7,407 bases of DNA from Pseudomonadota bacterium (lineage in GTDB: Bacteria; Pseudomonadota; Gammaproteobacteria; Burkholderiales; SG8-39). Under the pieces are notes generated by a model. It was not told where the DNA came from. It saw only the letters and a list, made by a program, of their open reading frames with translations, and searched no databases. Location of the stretch: assembly GCA_021848555.1 (NCBI GenBank), contig JAJZUN010000125.1, forward strand, positions 1 through 7,407, read 5' to 3'. Numbering within the stretch: position 1 is the first letter of the stretch; every line of letters starts with the position of its first letter. Made by a program: the position numbers and the translations under genes. This document shows positions 1-5,824 of the stretch, in pieces.

Positions 1-436
1 TTCCGATCTCGACGCCGGCGACATAGAAAATGTCGTTCGCTGCGCGCGCGCTAAACCACGGGGTGTACTGGCTGCCCAGGTTCACGCTGCCCCAGCTCGC
101 GCTCGACAGACCGACCGTCGACGTACGATACCAGAAGTTGCTGTTACCGGCAGTCCCCGAACCGGCGGTGCCGACGTCGGGATAGGGCTGGCTTTCCAGC
201 ATGAAGTTGGCCTTCATGCCGTTGCCCAGATCTTCCGAGCCTTTGAAGCCCAAGCGGTTGGTGGTATTGCCGCTGGTGATCATGCGGGTCAGCGTGCCGT
301 TCGCGTCGCTGAACTTCGAGCTCTCAACACCTACGTCAATCACGCCGTAGACGGTCACGTTCGACTGCGCAAAAACCGGTGCGGCAAAGCCGGCAGCGGC
401 GCCTGCGACAGCCAGGGCGATGAGTTTCTTTTGCAT
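1..436 (-). CDS. Gram-negative general porin, N-terminal part (cut by window start)
   Basis: This is an outer-membrane trimeric beta-barrel porin for passive diffusion of small hydrophilic solutes. The visible 145 residues start with a signal peptide (MQKKL, then an Ala-rich hydrophobic core, with likely cleavage after PVFA at residue 23). The mature start QSNVTVYGVIDVGVE is the first barrel strand typical of Burkholderia/Neisseria/Bordetella-type porins. Around residues 61-81, RLGFKGSEDLGNGMKANFMLE is the family hallmark. At 115-128 a W-G-x-V-x-L-G-x-Q-Y-T-P-W segment matches the strand leading towards the constriction loop. The ATG at 436 is supported by an AGGAG Shine-Dalgarno at 445-449 (minus strand), 8 nt away. 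Family members are usually about 350-400 residues, so more than half lies outside the window. No frameshift is visible. Recognition of the family is firm; substrate preference cannot be inferred. Confidence 0.95.
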   Translation of the reverse strand, partial: MQKKLIALAVAGAAAGFAAPVFAQSNVTVYGVIDVGVESSKFSDANGTLTRMITSGNTTNRLGFKGSEDLGNGMKANFMLESQPYPDVGTAGSGTAGNSNFWYRTSTVGLSSASWGSVNLGSQYTPWFSARAANDIFYVAGVEIG

Positions 437-876
437 ACCTGAATCTCCTTTATAGTTTGAATAGAGCTGGCATCAATGACACCACGTGGTTGGCCACTGC
501 TGCCGCACTTTTCCGCTCCCCCCAATTGGGAGTTGCTGGGCGCATTTTCACTCAAATCGGATACGTGGCAACCGTTTTTCTACGTATGGCACGAATAAGC
601 AGCCGGAAATGTTGTATTTTTGCAACAAATTACTCTCGTGCTTTAAGTCTGCCCCCAACGCATCTGATTCTTCGCCGGTTTTATTGAGCATAAAACCGTC
701 TGGCGCTAAGGCGCGATTCTGGGTTCTTCTTCGTCACATATCGATGATGGATGGCGCTGCATTCGCGCTGATCTTAGACCGTTCGATCTCTGTCAATAGC
801 CATGGATGGACGCTGCGGCTCATCTATTTGGATGATGCCTTCCGTCACCTTAATCGCTAACATTCAGCAAATTGTG

Positions 877-904
877 TTGTCCTCCGAGTTGGCCGAGTTA
901 TCAT
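877..904 (+). promoter_or_regulatory. Candidate sigma70 promoter of the lipoprotein gene
   Basis: The elements are TTGTCC (-35, 877-882), a 16-nt spacer and TATCAT (-10, 899-904, five of six consensus bases). Transcription would start near 911 and give a leader of about 85 nt ahead of the GTG at 996. This rests on sequence match only; other weak pairs exist in the spacer. Confidence 0.35.
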
Positions 905-981
905 AAGGTCGAATGCTATCTGCCGGCGCTTGGATGAGCATGCGATTGGACGCAAAAAGAATTTCTTGATGACATTTTTTT

Positions 982-989
982 AAGGAGGA
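982..989 (+). promoter_or_regulatory. Near-perfect Shine-Dalgarno fixing a GTG start
   Basis: AAGGAGGA lies 6 nt before the GTG at 996, and a complete lipoprotein signal peptide starts exactly at that GTG. This decides the start codon. The site is unusually strong and follows a T-rich stretch at 975-981. Confidence 0.85.
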
Positions 990-995
990 AAACTC

Positions 996-3506
996 GTGAG
1001 AACAAAGACGATCGTTTTGCATTTGGGCACGCTAGCCAGCGCCGTGGCGCTCTTGGCAGGTTGCGGGGGTGGCGGCGGGGGTGGCGGCGACACAACTGTG
1101 CCAGTGGTTGCTACAGGCGGTGCCATCGGCGGCGTTGCGGCCAAAGGCATTCTCAAGAATGCCAAGGTGACCGCGTACTGCGGAAACAGCGAGGCGGCGG
1201 CCGACTTGTTAACCACCGGTGTTACCGACACTGCGGGCGCATACAGTCTCAAATGGACAACCGCCTGCACCAAACCACTGAAGCTTGTCGTCGCGCTGGG
1301 TACGGGGACAACAATGGCCGACGAGGCCACCGGTAAAGATGTCACCCCGCCGGCCGGATTCAAGCTGAGCGCCCTGGTCGCGGATCCATCCACGACCGCC
1401 ACCAAGAACATCACGCCGTTCACCGACATGGCCGTGGCAATCGCGGGAACATCGTCAACGAAGGACGCAATCGCAAATGCGGAGTTGGCCGTCGTCAATA
1501 CCGTTCTAGGCGGTGATAGGAACGCGTACGATGCCAAGCCGGTGGCGCCGACCGTCGCAGCGATGGCAACCGCGACTGTAGACGAAAAGAAACTCTCCAC
1601 CTTGCTCACCGCAGTATCGGCCTTTGCCCAGGACGATGCGACCTGCAAGACGAAATCTACGGACGGTGACAAGATCAAGTGCGCGACCGACGCTTTCGCA
1701 ACACAGGCCGCCGCTACCGTGACCGGAGTTTCGGACACTGGATACACGGTTGCGAAGACCGTCCCTGCCAGCACCCCCGCGACGATGCTCACCGCTACGC
1801 TGAACAAGATTACCGCTGGAACCATCACCGGGGTAACGGCGACCGATCTGTCGAAGGACGTCACGTCGGACACTTCCGGTGCGGGTACGCTGTTGACGTC
1901 GGCAGAAGACAAGGTGACGACTGCCGCAAGTGGCGGTGGAACCGTCACTGTCGCTGCGGGTTCGGCCTCCGGCATTCAGGCGGCGCGCGATCTGTTCAAC
2001 AGCCTGAAGACGGACCTGGCCGCGCTGTCGAATGGCAACGGTAACGGCTTTCTGGACCAGCAACTCAGCGCTGCGAAGACCGACTGGTCGACCACCGGCC
2101 ATGCCAGCGCCACGGGCTTGATCGACAATACGATCGCAATCGATTATGCGATACAAATGGCGAATGATGCCAAAACCTGGGCTGCGCCGCCATCAAGCGG
2201 CTTGGTTGCCAATGCCGCTTACCCAGTGGCCGGCCATAGCGATCTGATTCTGGTTACCGACGCAACGGGTGCCGCATACCAATTCGTTCGGCACTTCGCG
2301 ACTTACGTCTTCCAAAACCAACCGCACTCCATGGCCTGTCGTGTCAACGTTAGCGAAATGTCGCTAGGCAAGGCGGGATGCTTCTATGGCTACGATAAAG
2401 CGAGCGCCGTTGACACAACGGCCGGGACTTACAACGCTTATTTCCACGCGGTCAAGGTAGCCGAGGGGACTACCAGTGGTTCCTACACCTGGCAGGACTA
2501 CTTTGCATCGCGTCTATATTCGTTGGCACAACATTACAGTACGCCGGGCGGAGCGGTCTTTATTCCTTCATTTGTTGGTACTTATACGCCTCAGGGGCTG
2601 CAGTTATCGCGGTCGCAAATTAGCTATACGAATATTTCCGTCCCGCTGGCTGATCCGACCAACGGCACCGCGCTCACCGGTACGGCCATCGTGACCAAGG
2701 ATGCATCCGGAAACGTGACGGCGGTAAGCCGCAAGGGAGACATCCAGCCGCTTGCTGCGGGTCAGGACAAATCGACGCTGGATACCAGCGTGGTGTTGAC
2801 TTCGACCTCGACTTCACAGACCATCGACCTAGCCGGAACCGTGACCAACGTCAAGGCCGGGGCGACGACCTTGACCATGACAATCTCCAGTGGTTCGCAG
2901 CTTGTCGCTACGACCGGCACCGGCGGTCATGTCAGCTCGGCCAATCTTGTCACGCAGATCAAGACCACGGCCTTCCAGTATGACGGCACGCTCGCCATGG
3001 ATACCTTCACGGCTGATAAGGCTGGCAATTACAAGCCTGCCAATTCCAGCTTCACCGGAAAAGTATCCACCCTGGCGAACGGGACGGCGACTGAGTTCCT
3101 TAGCGGCACGCTGGGCCTGAAGCTGGCCAATATGGCTGCTTACGACCCGAACGCGGCAACCAGCTCGACCAACTTCATGCAAGAAACGGCCAGCTTTACC
3201 GGTACGGTGACCAATGGCGCCACGGCCTACGTGCTGACATTCATTGCCGATGGCTCTACCTATGGCCAAGAAAGCGTCACGCTGAATTACACCCGCGCCG
3301 GTACGCAGATGGTCAGCGTCACCGGAACCAAGACTGACGCTACGAATGTGACCAAACTCACCATCAAGGGGGCCGGCGATGTCAATGCCGTAATCACCAA
3401 CGGCAGCGGCGACGTCAATACCGGTACGACCAAGGTCGGATCGATTACCAACCACCCGAGCCAGGTAAGCTTCACCGACGGCACCTACCTGCTCCTCGGC
3501 GTTTGA
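996..3506 (+). CDS. Large secreted lipoprotein of unknown function (836 aa)
   Basis: No function is recognised. The N-terminus is a type II signal peptide: positive MRTK, a hydrophobic core, then the lipobox L-L-A-G-C with the lipidated cysteine at residue 23. The +2 residue is Gly, not Asp, so outer-membrane sorting is expected. Eight glycines (24-31) form a flexible tether. Residues about 45-150 look like a small beta-sandwich of the carboxypeptidase-regulatory type (G-V-A-A-K-G-x-L-K-N-A-K-V-T-A-Y, then D-T-x-G-x-Y-S-L), ending in an I-T-P-F-T-D-M motif common in such surface lipoproteins. Residues 325-530 are mixed and aromatic-rich. Residues 555-836 are Thr/Ser/Gly-rich beta-sequence with recurring F-T-G-x-V strands. 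Six cysteines after the lipid Cys fall in three local pairs (62/91, 217/229, 448/462), suggesting disulfides and export. The GTG start is fixed by AAGGAGGA upstream. The gene is followed by two terminators and an outer-membrane barrel gene in the same direction. Confidence 0.85.
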   Translation: MRTKTIVLHLGTLASAVALLAGCGGGGGGGGDTTVPVVATGGAIGGVAAKGILKNAKVTAYCGNSEAAADLLTTGVTDTAGAYSLKWTTACTKPLKLVVALGTGTTMADEATGKDVTPPAGFKLSALVADPSTTATKNITPFTDMAVAIAGTSSTKDAIANAELAVVNTVLGGDRNAYDAKPVAPTVAAMATATVDEKKLSTLLTAVSAFAQDDATCKTKSTDGDKIKCATDAFATQAAATVTGVSDTGYTVAKTVPASTPATMLTATLNKITAGTITGVTATDLSKDVTSDTSGAGTLLTSAEDKVTTAASGGGTVTVAAGSASGIQAARDLFNSLKTDLAALSNGNGNGFLDQQLSAAKTDWSTTGHASATGLIDNTIAIDYAIQMANDAKTWAAPPSSGLVANAAYPVAGHSDLILVTDATGAAYQFVRHFATYVFQNQPHSMACRVNVSEMSLGKAGCFYGYDKASAVDTTAGTYNAYFHAVKVAEGTTSGSYTWQDYFASRLYSLAQHYSTPGGAVFIPSFVGTYTPQGLQLSRSQISYTNISVPLADPTNGTALTGTAIVTKDASGNVTAVSRKGDIQPLAAGQDKSTLDTSVVLTSTSTSQTIDLAGTVTNVKAGATTLTMTISSGSQLVATTGTGGHVSSANLVTQIKTTAFQYDGTLAMDTFTADKAGNYKPANSSFTGKVSTLANGTATEFLSGTLGLKLANMAAYDPNAATSSTNFMQETASFTGTVTNGATAYVLTFIADGSTYGQESVTLNYTRAGTQMVSVTGTKTDATNVTKLTIKGAGDVNAVITNGSGDVNTGTTKVGSITNHPSQVSFTDGTYLLLGV
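1064..1087 (+). repeat. In-frame 12-bp tandem repeat encoding the polyglycine tether
   Basis: Two exact copies of CGGGGGTGGCGG lie directly after the lipobox cysteine codon. Each copy spans four codons, so gain or loss of a unit would change the tether by four glycines without shifting the frame. Confidence 0.8.
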
Positions 3507-3513
3507 CGAGCAT

Positions 3514-3556
3514 CGCCCGATCGCGGTTATAGACTGTTCCGATCGGGCGTTTCTTC
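3514..3556 (+). terminator. Intrinsic terminator after the lipoprotein gene (first of two)
   Basis: A perfect 10-bp stem CGCCCGATCG (3514-3523) pairs with CGATCGGGCG (3540-3549) across a 16-nt loop and is followed by TTTCTTC. It begins 8 nt after the TGA at 3504-3506. The interrupted T tract and large loop make it weaker than the next hairpin. Confidence 0.65.
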
Positions 3557-3562
3557 GAATTC

Positions 3563-3591
3563 AACTGGCAGCTGCGGCTGCCAGTTTTTTT
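3563..3591 (+). terminator. Strong intrinsic terminator, second of a tandem pair
   Basis: AACTGGCAGC (3563-3572) pairs perfectly with GCTGCCAGTT (3577-3586) around a TGCG tetraloop. The last two bases of the stem begin a run of seven T (3585-3591). This is a textbook Rho-independent terminator on the plus strand. It lies only 11 nt before the ATG of the downstream barrel gene, so it could instead act as an attenuator for that gene. Confidence 0.88.
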
Positions 3592-3602
3592 GGTGCGCCG
3601 AC

Positions 3603-4724
3603 ATGAAACGTTTTTCCCTGCTTCTTTGGGCCGCCCTTGGCGGACTCTCCCTGCCCGTGCTCGCAGATGAGCTTCTGTCTGCCGAGAATCCCGCCAATGC
3701 AGGAACGGCCCGCGCCGCGTATGCGCAGGGACAGGCTTTTTTTGCCAATGATATCGTTCCGCTGAGCCAGGCCAACAAGGACTGGAGCCAGGGTTATCGC
3801 CCACGCGAGGGAAAGAATCTCGCGCTGATCTCCACCCGTATCGAAGCCGGAATGCAGTGGCAAGGCTTTCGCCTGGGCTATATCAGCCGCAACGAGTGGA
3901 TGGCCACGGCCAACCACGATAGCCTCGATATCGTTCGCGCTGACCGGCAGAATGCCAGCTACGACAGCGGGCGGAACTATGTACTCGACTACCGCTTGCG
4001 CGGCTTCGCCGCCGATGGCGCGCGCCTGACCAAGTCCTTTTCGAGCCAACTCGGATCAAATTGGACGCTGGCTTGGGGGGCGGCGGCCAGCGTGCTGCGC
4101 GGCCGCCGAGTCCGCAGCGAAGACATTACCGGCGGCGCAACGGTGACAGGAGGCCGGAACTTTACCGCCGATGTCGACTGGACGCGGGATTACAGCCACA
4201 CCGATACCGCCGCGGAGGGCTACGCGGCGGCGTTTCTCGATGGCAACCCTACGGGGCAGGGTTATTCAGCCGATCTTGGAATAAGCCTCCGCCGGCAAGA
4301 TGGCTTGCGCATTGAGTGGATAGCCACCGATGCCTTGGGGCGCATGAACTGGCGCGATATCCCGGAGAAGGCCCTGTCGGGAAGCAATCTGCCGGGAGCC
4401 GCGCTGCCGGGAGGGCACAAATGGCGGGTAGAGTTGACGCAGAGCCTGCCCGTCAAGAATGCGCTGTCGCTCACCATCCCGACCAGCGTGGGCGAAGTCG
4501 AGTTGGCGGACACCTATTTTCAAGGTGTGCATCTACCCCGCATCGGGTTGAACAAGCGTCTCAACGCCGAGTGGGCGGCGCGGCTCGACTACGATGTCCG
4601 CTTCTCTACGGTCGGACTCGGGCTTTCGTATCGCTGGTTGCAGATGAGCCTGCGCAGCGATTCATTCAGCCTTAACCAGGCCCGCGCCTTTGGTATCGGG
4701 ATCGGGGCTAGGCTGGACTTCTGA
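3603..4724 (+). CDS. Outer-membrane beta-barrel protein, family not recognised (373 aa)
   Basis: This is predicted to be an integral outer-membrane protein. A signal peptide MKRFSLLLWAALGG ends at LPVLA (likely cleavage after residue 21, before DELLS). The rest is dominated by alternating polar/hydrophobic strands, for example L-A-L-I-S-T-R-I-E-A-G-M-Q-W near 70-85, and by strand pairs near the C-terminus. It ends in F-G-I-G-I-G-A-R-L-D-F with a terminal Phe, as expected for recognition by the BAM machinery. No cysteine is present, which also fits an outer-membrane barrel. The length could accommodate about 12-16 strands. No porin, TonB-receptor, TPR or autotransporter signature was seen. The ATG at 3603 is chosen because the signal peptide begins there, although only a weak GGTG (3592-3595) resembles a ribosome binding site. 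The same-strand position behind the lipoprotein gene suggests a functional pair, which is inference. Confidence 0.8.
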   Translation: MKRFSLLLWAALGGLSLPVLADELLSAENPANAGTARAAYAQGQAFFANDIVPLSQANKDWSQGYRPREGKNLALISTRIEAGMQWQGFRLGYISRNEWMATANHDSLDIVRADRQNASYDSGRNYVLDYRLRGFAADGARLTKSFSSQLGSNWTLAWGAAASVLRGRRVRSEDITGGATVTGGRNFTADVDWTRDYSHTDTAAEGYAAAFLDGNPTGQGYSADLGISLRRQDGLRIEWIATDALGRMNWRDIPEKALSGSNLPGAALPGGHKWRVELTQSLPVKNALSLTIPTSVGEVELADTYFQGVHLPRIGLNKRLNAEWAARLDYDVRFSTVGLGLSYRWLQMSLRSDSFSLNQARAFGIGIGARLDF

Positions 4725-4854
4725 TTCGCGTCCGTTCCTGACATGTTCAATAAATTCACGTCAGCAATTTCACTTTCAGGCCGATCACGCGTCTGAATCC
4801 CGCATCCCCGGTAAAGAAGGATAGCTTTGGTTAAGTCCGGAGGAGCGGTTGGTA

Positions 4855-5148
4855 TTACGGCGTTTGCTGTGCCGCGTGTTTCACCCTCAAAATCTGCACA
4901 GCGTGGTCCTCGGCCAGCACACGATAGAAAACGATGTAGTTTGAATGCGCGACAAGCTCGCGGATACCCGGCAAGCGGCCGGGCCGGCCAAGCTCGGGAT
5001 GCTGTGCTAGCGGCTTGGTCTTGTCGCGCAGATCTTTGCCGAAGCTCTTGGCGCGCGCCGGGTTGTCCTTCCCGATGTATCGGACGATGGCGCGCAAGTC
5101 CTCGCGGGCCATTGGTCGCCATTCAACACGATAATTCTTGGCCGTCAC
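4855..5148 (-). CDS. parE: ParE/RelE-superfamily type II toxin (97 aa)
   Basis: This is the toxin of a toxin-antitoxin pair. The length and pattern fit the ParE branch: an N-terminal strand (Y-R-V-E-W), a helix with A-R-E-D-L-R-A-I-V-R-Y-I, a second helix (N-P-A-R-A-K-S-F), the hallmark G-R-P-G-R-L-P-G-I-R-E-L at 54-65, then a strand Y-I-V-F-Y-R-V and a last strand V-Q-I-L-R-V-K-H-A-A-Q-Q. ParE-type toxins are best known for poisoning DNA gyrase, while RelE-type toxins cleave mRNA on the ribosome; sequence alone does not settle which applies here. The start is a GTG at 5148 with a purine-rich GAGACGAAG just upstream; an in-frame stop a few codons earlier rules out a much longer N-terminus. 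It lies 39 nt downstream of the antitoxin gene on the same strand and is probably co-transcribed with it. It looks intact. The toxin family call is strong. Confidence 0.9.
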   Translation of the reverse strand: MTAKNYRVEWRPMAREDLRAIVRYIGKDNPARAKSFGKDLRDKTKPLAQHPELGRPGRLPGIRELVAHSNYIVFYRVLAEDHAVQILRVKHAAQQTP

Positions 5149-5187
5149 GCTTCGTCTCGTTGTGGATCAGTTCGCGGGCGTGGCAGC

Positions 5188-5640
5188 TCATGCGCGCTTT
5201 CTCTTGACGGCCGGCAAAGCAGCAATGTCGACGTCCATCTCAGCCATGACTTCATCATGGGGAATGCTCGGCCGGGGGTCGTCAATGGATTCCTGAATCT
5301 CGGCGGCCAGCCACTTTGTATAGGCGGCGGCTTTGTGCGCCTCGCGCATGGCTTGCGCGCGGTTTTCCCGACTCTGGCTCATGTCCTTCTGGTCGGGGTT
5401 CCAGTGGGTCGCGTCGAGCTGGGCAACCGCGATGCCAAGCTCGCGCAACACGATAAGCGCGGACGTGGGATTGCCAAAGCGTCGCGGCTGGACGCTACGT
5501 GCTTTAGACAAAACGGCGTCTTGGCCGCTACGGGTGGCGATTTGCAAGAAGAAACCGCCACCCTCCCCTTTCAAGGTGACGCCGACAACGCCGCCGGCGC
5601 TGGCGGTAGCGCGCAGCTGCTCTAAGGTCATACTTTGCAT
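5188..5640 (-). CDS. Two-domain antitoxin of the ParE module (150 aa)
   Basis: This is the likely antitoxin because it sits directly upstream of the ParE-type toxin. Residues about 88-140 carry a helical segment (K-A-A-A-Y-T-K-W-L-A-A-E-I-Q-E-S-I) followed by D-D-P-R-P-S-I-P-H-D-E-V-M-A-E-M. That matches the toxin-binding tail of PaaA/stability-determinant type antitoxins found with ParE. Residues 1-85 form a separate domain (G-G-x-F-F-L-Q-I-A-T-R-S-G, then K-A-R-S-V-Q-P-R-R-F-G-N-P-T-S-A-L-x-V-L-R-E-L-G-I). I recall this from plasmid ParC-like/partition-associated proteins, and it may supply DNA binding or autoregulation (inference). The C-terminus is basic (KRKRA). The ATG at 5640 is favoured over the internal ATG at 5631 because AGAGG (5649-5653, minus) precedes it at 8 nt. 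At 150 residues it is about twice the length of simple PaaA or ParD antitoxins. Confidence 0.8.
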   Translation of the reverse strand: MQSMTLEQLRATASAGGVVGVTLKGEGGGFFLQIATRSGQDAVLSKARSVQPRRFGNPTSALIVLRELGIAVAQLDATHWNPDQKDMSQSRENRAQAMREAHKAAAYTKWLAAEIQESIDDPRPSIPHDEVMAEMDVDIAALPAVKRKRA

Positions 5641-5680
5641 GAGTAACGCCTCTATCGGTTAACTGAAAAGGTACGCCGTA

Positions 5681-5709
5681 TTTGTACATTACCTATGGAA
5701 AACATGCAA
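5681..5709 (-). promoter_or_regulatory. Candidate promoter of the toxin-antitoxin operon
   Basis: Read on the minus strand: TTGCAT (-35, 5709-5704), an exact 17-nt spacer and TACAAA (-10, 5686-5681). The predicted start near 5674 leaves a leader of about 33 nt before the antitoxin ATG at 5640, with its AGAGG in between. It lies in an AT-rich stretch (5661-5750) that contrasts with the flanking coding DNA. Confidence 0.45.
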
Positions 5710-5733
5710 GACACTTACAAAAATATGATAAAT

Positions 5734-5751
5734 AATTCATCATGAATTCAT
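5734..5751. repeat. Overlapping inverted repeats, possible operator
   Basis: AATTCAT-C-ATGAATT (5734-5748) is a perfect 7-1-7 inverted repeat. It overlaps the perfect 10-bp palindrome ATGAATTCAT (5742-5751). Three alternating half-sites sit just upstream of the toxin-antitoxin promoter and ahead of coq7, where an autoregulating antitoxin or another repressor could bind. There is no direct evidence for the binding protein. Confidence 0.4.
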
Positions 5752-5809
5752 TCGCTTGCAGGGCGGATACCAAGTCCGTCAAAAAAGAACGAGACGGGCA
5801 TTCATCCGC

Positions 5810-5815
5810 TACAAT
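5810..5815 (+). promoter_or_regulatory. coq7: Candidate -10 element of coq7
   Basis: TACAAT in the context CGCTACAATG is a common betaproteobacterial -10 form. No good -35 is found at 16-18 nt (the position holds GAACGA). If used, transcription would start near 5822, only about 3 nt before the ATG at 5825, making a nearly leaderless mRNA. An alternative -10, TATGAT at 5724-5729, would give a leader of about 90 nt. Confidence 0.35.
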
Positions 5816-5824
5816 GTTTCCGCC

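Larger units (their letters stand above)
437..995. other. Divergent intergenic spacer between porin and lipoprotein genes
   Basis: About 560 bases contain no convincing gene. Two short open frames on the plus strand here have no ribosome binding site and translate to unstructured sequence. The spacer must hold the control regions of both divergent genes. On the porin side there are perfect 10-bp palindromes ACCACGTGGT (481-490) and CCCAATTGGG (531-540), plus a short interrupted repeat TGTTG-8 nt-CAACA at 610-627. A weak minus-strand promoter candidate for the porin is TTGCCA (566-571), a 17-nt gap, then AAAATG (543-548). No RNA gene or intrinsic terminator was seen in 640-870. Confidence 0.5.

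Noticed and set aside
457..860. Two overlapping open frames on the plus strand in the porin/lipoprotein spacer (76 and 124 codons)
   Set aside because: No ribosome binding site, low-complexity unrelated translations, and they overlap the expected porin promoter region.
980..1975. Long minus-strand open frame of 331 codons opposite the lipoprotein gene
   Set aside because: It mirrors the Ala/Thr/Val-rich codons of the real gene, including a polyproline opposite the polyglycine. The plus-strand gene has a signal peptide and a strong ribosome binding site, whereas this frame has neither.
4725..4854. Possible terminator or small gene between the barrel gene and the toxin gene
   Set aside because: No stable hairpin with a T tract on either strand and no reading frame with a ribosome binding site; nothing could be supported here.
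5756..5824. N-terminal extension of Coq7 from a TTG at 5756
   Set aside because: The extra 23 residues are basic and unlike the family; the ATG at 5825 gives the usual 209-residue Coq7.
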